Shown here piece after piece: positions 1 through 11,589 of a DNA stretch of 64,000 bases. The translations under genes were made by a program, and so were the position numbers. The first letter of the stretch is position 1. Each line of letters begins with the position of its first letter. This stretch comes from Raphanus sativus (lineage: Eukaryota; Streptophyta; Magnoliopsida; Brassicales; Brassicaceae), in the NCBI RefSeq assembly GCF_000801105.2, contig NC_079512.1:31513848-31577847 (forward strand), read 5' to 3'. The notes under the pieces were generated by a model that saw nothing but the letters and a program-made list of their open reading frames with translations, had not been told where the DNA came from and did not search any database.

Positions 1-967
1 ACTTAGAAAAAAGTCCTAGCGATGCTGATGCTTAGAGAGCCGTCAACATTAAATATCAACTTCGATTTTTTCGTATGGAGGAGATTCAATTTAGAAGCAG
101 AGATTGATTTTTACACTACATCTGACTAGAGGTTTGTCAATAGGCAAATAGCAACGAGTCTTCATATCCCAAAATGCCATTTTATTCAAGGATTTTCTTA
201 ACTAGAGGTCGTAGCAAATTATTGACCTATTCAACGCTAAACACCGGGGGATCGAAGAATATCTAGAAAAGTATTTAGGGAATCGGTCTAATTCTATCTC
301 CTTTCATTCCTGTAATTGCTACTTAACATCGACAAGGTTTTTCTATTTTGCTTGAGTACTTAAACCGGACGGTTCAAGCTGGTAATGATTGACCGATTTG
401 ATGCATACAGCTAAACCGGTCTAACACATTATGTCAAATTGGGAATGGAACCAATCCATAATACAAAGCATATATTTGATGTCACATTATCATTTCTGAT
501 CTTGTTTTGGTATGAATTCTAATTCTATGCTTGCAAGAAACTTCTCAGTTAAAAAAAAGAAGAATTATACCAAATGGTCACTATTTGGAGTGAACCAAAT
601 TTAAGAGTAATTGTAAATAGTTTTTTTTTGACGAATATTTTTTAACTTTGTTATATTTAGAGGAGTTAAAACCTGTAAATGGATATTTTCTCCACAATTT
701 TATATGGGTTCTAAACTATATATTTATATCCACTTTATTTGACCAAAACAATGTGACTTAATTTTACGCACCAAGAGAATTAAACCTAAAACATATTTGC
801 GTTCCAAACTCTTTCACTACCATCCGACCACGAAATCCTACTCAAATGAATAATATTTTAACTTGAATCTATATTTGTATTAGGGGAACATGGCTTAATT
901 GTGACATGATAATATGGTTTATAGTTAAGTCGCCAATCACAACTTTTCTTCCTCTTTAATTCATCAA
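1..967. other. AT-rich intergenic DNA, no gene seen
   Basis: No reading frame with coding character or splice-consistent exon is visible on either strand. It ends at the 3' terminus of the first Helitron-like element. Confidence 0.5.
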
Positions 968-1653
968 CTAGATTTTGACCCGCGCTTTTGAAGCGCGGGA
1001 TATTTTACGATGAAAATTTTTACTAATAATTTAACAAATATTTTGGTAATTTTTAAAGAGTGTGTATTTAAAATATTTTTGTATTTAAATCAGTATTTTT
1101 AAATTCAACCGATTGTGATTATACCGGTTAATCCGGAGATCTGACAATTCAATTTATGTTTTTAAAATATTCATATTAAAAAATCACTAAAACCCGAGAC
1201 TAACCGATTGAACTGATGGATGACCGATATGTAATCTAATTGGATTTAAATTGTAATAGTTTCATAATTTGTAATCTTATAATCGAAATTTTAAAGTTCA
1301 TTATTTTGCAATTTATGAAATTATGACGTTTCTACAAAATTTTAAATAGAAAATGATAGATATAAAATAACTAAGATTAATTATTGTATTATTTGGAAAC
1401 ATTGATAGTAGTATAAAAAATATATTGTTTGGAAACATTGATAGTAGTATAAAGAAATAAGTATATTGTTTGGAAACATTGATAGTATTATAAAGAAATA
1501 AGTATATTGTTTGGAAACATGGATAGTAGTATAAATAAAGGAACATTAGTGATTTAATGTATGTTTAATTATAAAGTATAAAGGTCTATTTAATTTAAAA
1601 CTTACAAAATAAATGTTAGGTCCAACAAAATGTTTCTGTTTTAATAAGATAGA
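968..1653 (-). mobile_element. Non-autonomous Helitron-like element (686 bp)
   Basis: Read on the minus strand, the element begins TCTATCTTATTAAAACAG at 1653 and ends with a GC-rich hairpin (CCCGCGCTTCAAAAGCGCGGG) followed about 8 bases later by CTAG at 971-968. Helitrons start with TC, end with CTRR a few bases after a hairpin, and insert between A and T. Here the flanking bases on the minus strand are A before TC and T after CTAG, which fits. There is no target-site duplication, as expected, and no Rep/helicase coding, so it would have moved using proteins from another copy. The family name is not assigned. Both termini were read directly and the classification rests on these terminal signatures. 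Confidence 0.75.
1387..1538. repeat. Four-unit tandem repeat inside the first Helitron
   Basis: Units beginning tattRtttggaaacatt start at 1387, 1423, 1464 and 1505, giving spacings of 36, 41 and 41 bp. Each carries gatagtaKtataaa in its second half. An apparent minus-strand reading frame of 77 codons over this stretch is only a product of the repeat. Confidence 0.85.
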
Positions 1654-2124
1654 TAAATATGGTAGCTGTATTTTCCTATACTGTGATTGTAAGAAATCAA
1701 ATCATTTGCTCCTTCTCGTCAATGTCGGTTATTTCTACCATATAGTTTATATTTGATAAAACAAATTGGTTCGGGTATTATATAGTTATAGTATACTCAT
1801 TTCGGGACACAATTGAATCGAACCGGTAAAAAGTTATGACCCCGTTTTGGTCATGTTATGACCATAGCTAGGATTCAAAGGAAGTTTCCTGTTTGAGAAA
1901 GAAAATTATCTTCATTAAGTTTCTTAACATATTTAATCGTTATAAAAGTCCTCACGAGTAACTTCTATTCTTAAATTTAAAAGACTATTCAAAGAAAAGT
2001 CGAGACTACTAAATTGAGATATATCATATATATATGGTAAGGCAATATTTAGGAAACATTATAGCAACATAATATATATATAAAGGAAACGAACGAAGAC
2101 AAGAAACGATTCCGACTCAAAACA
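1654..2124. promoter_or_regulatory. Presumed promoter and leader of the glycosyltransferase gene
   Basis: Intergenic DNA between the Helitron terminus and the ATG at 2125. A TATATATATAAAGG stretch lies near 2073-2086, about 40-50 bases before the start codon, and could serve as the TATA region. No other element is identified. Confidence 0.35.
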
Positions 2125-5100
2125 ATGGAGAGCACGAAAAGTGAATCTTCTACCTTGGGATACAAGTTCGCCGGAGTTAGCATTGACGACGGAAAATCTA
2201 AGCCTGTGATATCTACCGATGGTTTGTTCGGAGGAAGAGACATGATTAGAGTCGTGTTGCTGGTCACTACCGTGACACTTTCTTGCCTCTTGTTTTACAA
2301 ATCTGCAAATAATCCCTTCAACGTGGTGTCTCTATGGAAGACGACGGATTGTTGTTCTTCAAAAACCATTAACGAGGCTTCCTTAGAAACGGTTAGTATA
2401 TTATATATGTTTATTGATAATTTAATTACCTCAATATAGTTTGAATATTAATATAAGTTATGAAGGAATTGCTGATATTTTTTTGATGAACTTTTTGGAG
2501 ATCAACTTGAAACGATTTTGCTTAACTTCATTAGGAAAGCTAATATTTACGTAGATTTTCTTATTGCTAAATGAGTAAATTTATATTATCATGTTTATTG
2601 CGAAATTTTTAATTATTTTTGCTAAACCGATTTTTAGTACTGAATATTAAAACACTAGTTGTTTCGCCCGCACATGCGGACTTAAATTTTTTACAATTAT
2701 TTATTAATACAATCACTATTAATTAAAAAATTATAATGATAGATTATTTATGTTTTCTAACAAATTGTTATATATATATATATATATTTCCAAATTCTTC
2801 CTAATAATTTTTAAAACATTTCTATATAAATTTTATTCATTATTAAAAAATAAATCTTTAAAATCACTCAATGTTCTCTTTTCAATTATATAGAATTAGA
2901 AAATTTACTTAATTAATATTTAGCTATGTGCTTTATGTTTTAAAATTTTTCATTAAAACATATTTATAAGATAACAAGACAGTATATATAGGAATTAAAT
3001 TAATTAATATTTAGCTATGTGTTTTATGTTTGTTTTTGAACTTGTTCATTAAAAGATATTTATAAGATAACAACACAGTATAAGAATTATGTTTTTATTT
3101 AAAATATATTTTTTGACTTTGAATAATTCTTATCAGTATGAATTTTAATCAATTATCTAATCAAAATTTTTACAATTATTTATTAATACAATCACCACTG
3201 ATTAAAAAAAGTAATAATGGTAGATTATTTATGTTTTTTTAGCAAATTATTATATATATATATATATTTCCATTTGAAAATTCTTACTTATAATTTTTTA
3301 AAAAATTCTTTATAAATTGTATTGATTATTAAAAAATAAAACTTTAAAATCACTCAATGTTCTCTTTTCAATTATATAGAATTAAAAAATTTACTTAATT
3401 AATATGTAGCTATGTGTTTTATGTATTTATTTTTTTTAACTTTTTCATTAAAAGATATTTATAAGATAACAACACATTAAATATAGATAACTTAATTAGT
3501 ATTTATCTATGTAGTTTATGTTTTGTTTTTTAAAACTTTTACATTAAAATATATTTATAAGATAACAACACAGTATATATAGGAATTATGTTTTTATTTA
3601 AAATATCTTTTTAAATTTTGAATAATTCTTATCACCATGAATTTTAATCAATTATCTAATCAAAAATTTTAAAACTCGTTTTTATTTTTGTGATTAATTT
3701 ATATAAATTATACTAATTACTAACTAAAAGACTATCATGATAAATTATTATTTATGTTTTAGTTATTTGCTTTTTTTATGTTTAACTTATTATTTAAAGA
3801 TAATTTTCGGATAACAACAATATATATAAAAATTATCTTTTTATTTATAAATATATTTTTAATTATGGATAACTCTTATTATTATTAGTTTTAATCACTT
3901 ATCTAATAAAAAAAACTTAAATTCGTTTTTGATTTGTAAGTAATTTATATAATTTATTCATTAAGGATATTATCGATATTAAACGCTCTAACTTTTAACG
4001 TGAGAGCTCCGTTGCGAAAATTTACTTAGCAAATTAAAAAAAATTTAAAACTCGTTTTTATTTTTTTGATTAATTTACATAAGTTATACTAATTACTAAC
4101 TAAAAGACTCAGGATAAATTATTATTTATGTTTTAGTTATGTGTTTTTTTTTTATTTTAACTTATTATTTAAAGATAATTTTCGGATAACAACGCAATAT
4201 ATATATATATAAATTATCTTTTTATTTGTAAATATATTTAATTATGGATAACTCTTATTATATATATATATATATTATCTTTTTATTTGTAAATATATTT
4301 TAATTATGGATAACTCTTATTATATATATAAAATTATCTTTTTATTTGTAAATTAATTTTTAATTATGGATAACTCTTATTATTAGTTTTAACCACTTAT
4401 CTAATCAAAAAAACTTAAATTCGTTTTTGATTTGTAAGTAATTTATATAATTTATTCATTAAGGGTATTATAGATATTAACCGCTCTAACTTTTAACGTG
4501 AGAGCTCTGTTGCAAAAATTTACTTCGCAAATAATAGTATAGATTTAATGAAAATTACACTACCAGACATTTTATTTTGTTGATATATTAATCTTAACCG
4601 GTGTTAAAAAGGCACTATATGCGAAGCCTAGCATCCCGTGTATATATGGCAAATCGATCATAAACAAAACAATTATTAATACAGCCGTTGTTATACAAAA
4701 TGTTTAGTTACCGCCTAACATTTCTTTAACTTTGCTTTATTTGTAGGTGCAAAAGAGGGAACCGGTTTCAGAATTAGAGAGAGTACTGATGAACGCGGCT
4801 ATGGAGGATAACACGGTGATCATAACCGCGTTAAACCAAGCATGGGCCAAACCAAATTCAACTTTCGACGTGTTTCGAGAGAGTTTTAAAGCCGGTTTAG
4901 GAACAGAGAGACTATTGAAACACGTGATCGCGGTTTGCTTGGATAAACATGCGTACGATCGGTGCATAGAGGTTCATCCTCATTGCTACTTGATTAATGC
5001 CACAGATTCAGACCAACTTTCCGGTCCAAACCGGTTTATGACGCCTGGTTACTTGAAACTCATTTGGCGACGAATGGATCTTCTTAGGGAAGTTCTTGGA

Positions 5101-6189
5101 TTTGGATACAACTTCATCTTCACGGTACATGAAATACTCCCTTATTTCATATATATATATATATACAAGCTCTTTTTCAAATATGAGATTTTTCTTCTAA
5201 CATTTTCCGTTTGCTAGATTTTTACTTTTTTATATGAAGGTTTTAGACTTGAATATCGATATTCTTTGTTTTGTTTTAGCTTAACTACTCTGACTTCCAT
5301 TCATCACGTTTTTTCTTGATGTATACTATTGAACCATTGACATTCATATTAGGCGGCTGGTTAGAACTATATGGTAGAGATTAACTTCAGTATAAATATT
5401 ACATAAACCAATATTCAAGATTGTAACAGTTATATTTGCGTGTCAACGATATATAGTTCTAGATATTGGTATGCATAATGAAAATATCTTAAGATAGCAG
5501 TACGTTGCTTTACATGATTGCAAGTGTTATTTGACAACAAAATTATTGTAAGTGTCATCATACAGTAAAATTTTACAACACCACAATAGAGGTAGCAATA
5601 ATTTACATTTTTTAGCAATAATTAACTTATACACATCTTGTTTGATTAATTGCTGGACACTGTATATGATAATTTTGAAGTGTATAAATGATATGTTTGT
5701 TGAATATAGGATGCAGATATCTTGTGGCTTCGAGATCCATTTCCCCGGTTCTTCCCAGACGCTGACTTTCAGATAACATGCGATGATTACAATGGAAAGC
5801 CATCAGACAAGAATAACCACGTGAACTCCGGATTCACATACGTCAAAGCAAACAACAAAACGCTAAGTTTTTACAAGTACTGGATCAGATCGAGTCGAAA
5901 GTTCCCTGGAAAACACGATCAAGATGTGTTCAACCTCATAAAAAACAAACAGTTTGTCGTGAAACTTGGAATCAACATTAGGTTCTTTGACACGGTTTAC
6001 TTTGGAGGGTTTTGCCAGCCGAGCAGGGACATCAACGTAGTCAATACAATGCATGCTAATTGTTGTATTGGTTTGGACAACAAAGTGAATAACCTAAAGG
6101 CTGCTCTTGAAGACTGGAAACGATATGTATCGTTGAATACGACCGTGTCCGAGACTAAATGGAATATTCCACCTAAGTGTGGTTACTAA
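2125..6189 (+). CDS. Nucleotide-diphospho-sugar transferase (DUF271/GT77-like), Golgi type II membrane protein
   Basis: Three exons join in frame: 2125-2391, 4747-5124 and 5710-6189, all with GT/AG borders and phase 0, giving 374 residues. The N-terminus has a short cytosolic tail and one hydrophobic segment (about residues 41-60, rich in V, L, T), the signal-anchor layout of a Golgi glycosyltransferase. Exon 3 opens with DADILWLRDPFPRF, the DxD-type metal and nucleotide-sugar binding motif of the plant nucleotide-diphospho-sugar transferase family that includes arabinosyl- and xylosyltransferases. Family members are usually 340-420 residues, so it appears full length. Intron 1 is unusually long (2,355 bp) because it hosts a Helitron. 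By position it matches Arabidopsis At4g19970. The acceptor sugar is unknown. I see no stop or frameshift. Confidence 0.88.
2655..4543 (-). mobile_element. Helitron-like element (1,889 bp) in intron 1 of the glycosyltransferase gene
   Basis: On the minus strand the element starts TCTATACTATTATTTGCG at 4543 and ends with hairpin CCGCATGTGCGG, then GCGAAACAACTAG, at 2655. These are classic termini of Brassicaceae non-autonomous Helitrons (ATREP-like). Flanking bases are A before TC and T after CTAG on that strand, the expected A/T target. The interior is very AT-rich, has no coding capacity and contains internal duplications. It lies wholly within the intron, antisense to the host gene, and leaves the splice sites untouched. 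Confidence 0.85.
3660..4541. repeat. Tandem duplication of the Helitron 5' region
   Basis: Two adjacent copies, about 3660-4036 and 4037-4541, share the same order of blocks: aaaactcgtttttattttt, then actaattactaactaaaagac, then ttttcggataacaac, then attatggataactctt, then taacttttaacgtgagagctc. The second copy ends at the element's 5' terminus and is longer because a (TA)n/attatcttttt block is itself repeated around 4200-4345. Confidence 0.75.
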
Positions 6190-8071
6190 AGGTTGTGAGG
6201 GTAGACGTAGATAACTGTTATTGTCTAGTTTCGTTAAGAACCTTACAATGGTCATAACCGGAGTTGATTGCTGTTTCTTGATTTATTTGGAGACTTATAT
6301 TAACAAGTTAAGAACAAAGAAAAATTCGAAAAATTCGCCGCATGCTTTAGTTAAAGGGACCCTTACTTTGATTTTTATTAAAAAGCGCCAAATTTGGGAG
6401 AAGCAATCACTTTCACATAAAGCCAGTCAAGGGCCTAAAATGGCATCTGCAGATGAATGTTCGGCCCAAAAAGACTTCATACTGTTAATTAAATGTTCAC
6501 AACCATGAATCATATAATAAACGATTTTGATTATTACTAAAATTTCCCTAATATGAAATTCTTCAATTGGATACTGAAAAGTGAAAACCCATCAATCAAA
6601 TACGTCTGGACAACCAACCAAAAGCTAGATGAAAAAGGATTGCTTGAAGATTTCTTTTTTGTAGGTGTGACAATGGAAACGAGTGAATGTAATGAATATT
6701 TCCAGTAGTTTTTTGGTGTGGTACGTAGAGGTTGTAGTAAGAGAATAAAGAAACGTTTTAGTGTTCAACTAAGAAAAAGGAAGCTATTTAGTTATCAAGC
6801 CACCAGTTACTCAGTCTGTATGGTTTGTACCGGTCTGTAATTTGAACCGAGTACACATGACTTTATCATAAGTTGGGGACCTTTTGGCTAATGAAGTGAA
6901 AACATTATTTTCAAATAATTAAATTGTTAATGACTTTTTTCTTTAACCTCCTCTCCCGTGGCTAGCTATAGTGGCTCGCAATTTCATGCGATGTAACATG
7001 CGAATGTCGTTACTGTCTATTTAATAAACTTATGTGAAGTAGTCAAAAGAAGAAACCCTAGAAGCAGAAGACTATTTAAGATAGGGTTCGGCGAAGTTGT
7101 CTCGACTAACTAACAGACATGCATCGCCTTCCAGTATGGCTTACACGGATTCCCATTTTTATGTATTTCTCTATCAAATCTTAAAATTTTTATTATAGAT
7201 TTAAGCTGTATTAAAAAAAAGAGTTTCAGAAAAAGACATATATTTAAGATTTATAATCGCTTACTGTTATCTTTAGTAATTTAATCAACAACGGTCGTGT
7301 TTATTATCATCTATATTAAGGGTGATATGAATATGCATATACGAACGTAAGTATAGGTTTTGAAGAATACGATAATAGAACACTAAACTATATGTTGAAC
7401 CGTTTAATATATTTATAAGTGCTGCTAAAAAACAAATTCTTCATAAGATCATCATCCGTAATAACTGATAAGTTAAAAATATGCATCTTAGTTTCAAAAA
7501 AAAAAATAGCATCTTTACTGATGTTTTAAGTATCTTTTTTAGTGGCTGGTCAAGAAATTGTAAAACATTTATAATAATTAAAGATTTAAGTTTGAGATAG
7601 GAGTAGATGATTTTTTTTAAACTTAGAAGTAGATGATGATTAGATGATTTCAGTTTATGTAAATTAAATCTACAATTTTCAGATTTATTGTGCGTTAGAA
7701 TATAATATATGTATGATTTTTTTTATCAAAATATATGTATGATTTATTTGGATGGAATTACAATGAAGTGAGTAAAGCTAAGATACGATCTCCTGCGCGT
7801 GGTATAAGATTGGATCTTTTCAAATGGTTGTGTATTTTTTAGAAAAATAAATCACTCAAGTTGTTTTATTGTGAAAGGATTAGTTAATAAATAAACACTC
7901 AACAAGAAATCAATGTTTAACTAAATTTCTTTTGATATGTATATATATAGAATTACAATTAATCAATAAAAATACTGATTCAAATCTACGAACTAAAATA
8001 CCAAATACAAAATTAGTTTAACTAGTCTTTTTGTTGGGGAAAAAGGTCAAACGAGTGAGCGACAAATAAGT
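6190..8071. other. Intergenic region, no gene seen
   Basis: Contains the presumed 3' UTR of the glycosyltransferase gene and AT-rich sequence. A 95-codon open frame at 6221-6508 has no coding character. No RNA gene or transposon terminus was recognised. Confidence 0.4.
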
Positions 8072-8455
8072 TTACGCGAATTCATGTGGAGAGGTAGAGA
8101 GGATTTCACGAGGAAATGGTGGTCTAGTCTTGATAGTATTATTAGTAACGTATCTTGAGGAAAACGCATAGAACCGGAAATAATAATCTTCATCATCGGG
8201 AAGCGTACCACACGCGCCACCGTCGAAGTTCAGTGAATAGCTCATTGGATCGTACCGACATTGCAGCGAACTCGCCTGTCTACGTGCAGCTGTTGCCGAC
8301 ATGACTAGCAACCTCCCCTTTCTCTTCAGTTTTCTGATAAGTCTCGCAAGGCACGTGACGCAGCAGTTCGGCCGCGGAGCTGAAACATCGGGCTTCTTAG
8401 TTACGGTGGTTGAGGTGGCTATCTTGCCGTCGGTTATTTTCCGGGAAAATGCCAT
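8072..8455 (-). CDS. Small conserved plant protein of unknown function (127 aa)
   Basis: A single uninterrupted frame reads from ATG at 8455 to the stop at 8072. The protein has a basic cysteine-containing stretch (CCVTCLARLIRKLKRKGR, about residues 32-49), then FxC/LQCRYDPMSYSLNFDGG (about residues 65-80), a motif I associate with a family of short uncharacterised plant proteins often described as stress-related, then an acidic aromatic stretch (DDEDYYFRFYAFSSRY). No signal peptide or membrane segment is evident. It lies between the homologues of At4g19970 and At4g19985, so it is in the position of At4g19980. I cannot assign a biochemical role. Confidence 0.7.
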   Translation of the reverse strand: MAFSRKITDGKIATSTTVTKKPDVSAPRPNCCVTCLARLIRKLKRKGRLLVMSATAARRQASSLQCRYDPMSYSLNFDGGACGTLPDDEDYYFRFYAFSSRYVTNNTIKTRPPFPREILSTSPHEFA

Positions 8456-8599
8456 TTATCTGACTTGTCGGAAAGTGGAAGGAGTGAGTGAGAGTGTTAT
8501 GATGAAAAGAATCCAAGTGATGAAAGAGGGAGTGAGGTTGTTATATAGGGCGGTGGCCACTTTACCCAATAGTGGAACCCGTATTCAAACCCAATCGGA

Positions 8600-9115
8600 A
8601 GTAACAAATCCGAAGAGATAATATTAAAATCTAAATGGATATCCGAAGTTATTTACTTAACATATGTATATTTATTTTTATATTTTTAGTTTACATATCT
8701 TATTTTATTTAAAGTATTTATATTAATATTATACATATGATTACAGAGAAAATGATTTGAAACTCATTTAGAATGAATATCAATTTTTTTTATTTCATGT
8801 ATAAATAAAAATTACATCCAAATTCTAAAAAATAGCCAAATTAATATTTGTTTATTTTTGAAATGTTATCTCCAAATCTATTAATCATTCAGTTTATTAA
8901 AAACTAAAAAAATAGTTAATCGAAAACTAAAATTTTAAATACAAAAAACTTAAAAATTAAATTTTTTTTTTTCAAATCTAAATATCTGAACCCACAAAAA
9001 TAACGGACCCGGACTACAGAAATATCCGAACGGATTCTATACCCTATACCAAAATATCCTAAAATTTGAAATACACGAATGCAAATCCAAACATGTATCC
9101 AAACACTCACCCTTA
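8600..9115. repeat. Degenerate dispersed repeat rich in ATCCGAA motifs
   Basis: Both ends of this stretch carry ATCCGAA/GGATATCCG-type words typical of a dispersed Brassicaceae repeat, around an AT-rich core. A related-looking stretch lies at about 18,610-19,210. No clean termini were found, so the class is unknown. Confidence 0.35.
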
Positions 9116-9507
9116 GTGTTATATATAAATAAATGTATGTACGATATAAAACCTAATTAGTGTATATATAACACTATATGTTATTATATATTTAAGAGAA
9201 AGACAGGATACTCTTTTTTGATCCAACCAAAAGAAAATCTTAAAGCTTCAAGTGTGATGGGAAACCCGAAAACATGTAGCATTATTTTATACACTCTCTC
9301 AATAGTTTGTTTCTAAACCAGTTAGTTTTAAAATACTACAGATTTATAGTTAGGTCTTAGCCAATTATCTTGAGATTTAAATTATTTTCTTCACAATACA
9401 CACTAATTTTATCATATTTAAATTCATCTGTAATTGCTATTATAACAAATAAAAAGAAAGAACTAATTATCAGGATCTAAAATTCTTTCCCTTTAGTTTA
9501 ATCATTA

Positions 9508-10551
9508 CTAGATTATTACCCGCCCTTGAAAGGGCGGATATGTTTTTTGTTTTATATTTGTTTAGAAATTTTATTTCTCTATTTTTGTTTTTAGTCATAT
9601 TTATGTTTTTATTTGTATAATATTTTTCTTAAATGATTAGTAAGAGATTTGAATTGGATTTTTCTTAAATTATCTAACATATGAAAATTTGAATTGGATT
9701 TGTTTTGTTTAGATTTACGATTTCATAACCGAATATATTTTAGATTTGGTAACAAAAAATTAGTATAATTTTTGAGATTCCAAGTATATTCAGAACTGTA
9801 ATTATCAATCAATATAATTGTTTACATTTTCATAATTTCCGGTGACATCAATTATAATTGTTTAAATTTTATTTTTTTAACGATTTAATACGATCAATTA
9901 GCCATAATAATCATTCTTAATTCTGTTTCTATTTTTTAAATCTGTATTTATTTTGAATTACAATGGAATATAGTTAGAAATATTTATTATATTTTGATTT
10001 AATTTTACTATCGATTTATGTTCTATTTTTAAAAATAGATCGAGTAACATGGTATCTTATGTAGGTATATCACCATATAAACATAAGGGGAAAGAAATGG
10101 GAAAGAAAAATATGTCTATTGATAGTGTCATCATCAATTAGTTAAAGAAATATGTCTATCAATATTAATAAGTTAGTCTTATGTCGATTTTGAATAAGAC
10201 TTAGTTGAAGAAGTATAAGTCTATCAATGGATGCTGAGATGATTAACAGTAGTTGGAAAAAGTTTGAAACGCATAGGACAAATGCAAAACATATGTCGAG
10301 AAGAAGTATTGTATTGATATCTCCAATAAATGAGATATGCTAAGTATAGTTCTAAATTATCAATCTTACTTTAAAGCATCGATGGTTTTAATATATGATA
10401 ACTGTTATTAGTAAATACTAAGGTATATATTTAATATTAGTAGATTAAGGATAAGTGGAAATAACAGATAAGTCCCAACATTTTCAATAGGCCCAAAAAA
10501 ATTATGCCAAGGTAATTTTCAAATAGGACTCTATTTTAATAGAGTAGAAGA
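9508..10551 (-). mobile_element. Non-autonomous Helitron-like element (about 1.04 kb)
   Basis: On the minus strand the 3' end is hairpin CCGCCCTTTCAAGGGCGG followed by GTAATAAT and CTAG at 9511-9508, then a host T. The 5' end reads TCTTCTACTCTATTAAAA from 10551 (or TCTACTCTATT from 10548), preceded by A in the first case. The termini match the Helitron pattern. There are no coding remnants inside. The exact 5' base is uncertain by three positions. Confidence 0.72.
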
Positions 10552-10785
10552 TTAGATAAAACCTTTTTCTTCGTTCATTTTGTTTGCTAGTAACTATAGC
10601 TGATCGAGGCGACTACGAATACAATATTGTAGCTTAGTTAATGCATATATTCTCATATTCTACCAATATATATGGTCACCAAGCACTTACAAGTTACAAG
10701 AGTATATGCTATCTGTCCAAAATAACTTTTGAATGTTTATATTGATATTGAATAGTCAATAAATTATGGTAGGTATGCCGTGCAC

Positions 10786-11034
10786 ATGGCTAAGAATCAA
10801 ACACATGAAGCTGAGTCAAGATTTTGTCTTCTTTGCCTTCTCCTCCTTTCTCCTCCTATGTCTCCTTTTCTATTTATCAATTGCATTGGCCCATTGTTTT
10901 TGATGGTTGGTTTGTTAATTAATTCATTTCAGTCTCATCACTGTAATGCACAAGTGGAAATTTCAGGTTTAAAAAACGACGAAAAAAGAAAAGTAACCGG
11001 CCCATGTGATAACGGTACACATATGACAATATAA
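10786..11034 (+). CDS. Possible short secreted or membrane peptide (82 aa), unconfirmed
   Basis: An open frame begins at ATGGCTAAG and codes for a short polar N-terminus, two leucine-rich hydrophobic stretches (about residues 13-45) and a polar tail ending KRKVTGPCDNGTHMTI. The layout could be a small secreted peptide precursor, but I recognise no family and base composition gives little support. It may be a chance frame. A splice acceptor-like ATTTCAG inside it leaves open that it is part of a longer spliced gene. Confidence 0.22.
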   Translation: MAKNQTHEAESRFCLLCLLLLSPPMSPFLFINCIGPLFLMVGLLINSFQSHHCNAQVEISGLKNDEKRKVTGPCDNGTHMTI

Positions 11035-11234
11035 ATATATATGTGTGCTTATAGGTTTGCATAGAAATATACGCCTATATTATATATTAAGAAATTACAT
11101 TGATTTATTCTTTTGAAACTACATTGATTTATTTGATGTACTATAATCAGTAGTTTTTAATGTTCTCGATAACATGCAAGTAGTTAAAAAAAAAAAACTA
11201 ATAGCATGCAAGTAGTTCACTTCATAGTGACTTT

Positions 11235-11439
11235 TTTTTTTTTTGAAAATTAAAAGGGTTAAACCCGGGTCAATGATGACACAAGCCTAACCCCCGGGTG
11301 GAGATACAGTCCACGGATAGACCCTCTCCTGGGCATTCAAATGAGTCGAAAGCAATAATTCATATCCGTGTGGCCGGCGGAGTTTGAACCCGGATTCGCC
11401 GTATTGGGTTTTTCAATTCTCTCGAGCGCCACTAGACTG
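11235..11439 (-). mobile_element. tRNA-derived SINE with perfect 17-bp target-site duplication
   Basis: Read on the minus strand, the element has a pol III A-box-like GTCTAGTGGCGCTC near its 5' end and a B-box GGTTCAAACTC about 45 bases later, then a GC-rich body and a terminal A-run (seen as T-run at 11232-11244). It is flanked by identical copies of cacttcatagtgacttt at 11218-11234 and 11440-11456. This is the structure of a plant SINE of the Brassicaceae tRNA-related type. It carries no protein. The intact duplication suggests a fairly recent insertion. Confidence 0.88.
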
Positions 11440-11461
11440 CACTTCATAGTGACTTTGTCGA

Positions 11462-11586
11462 TCTAATCCATTGTGGATCTATAGATACAGCTTGTGTGAT
11501 AAAAGACAACTACAAGTTCATTCCTTGAAATCTATTGGAGATAAAGTCTAATCCATTGTGGATCTATAGATACAGCTTGTGTGATA
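11462..11586. repeat. 40-bp perfect direct repeat pair
   Basis: The 40-bp block starting tctaatccattgtggatc and ending cagcttgtgtgata occurs at 11462-11501 and again at 11547-11586, 85 bp apart, directly beside the SINE. It looks like a local tandem duplication and no function is evident. Confidence 0.85.
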
Positions 11587-11589
11587 TAG

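Noticed and set aside
1313..1546. 77-codon minus-strand frame
   Set aside because: Produced by the 41-bp tandem repeat of the first Helitron.
6221..6508. 95-codon frame after the glycosyltransferase gene
   Set aside because: Starts in the 3' UTR and shows no domain or splice support.
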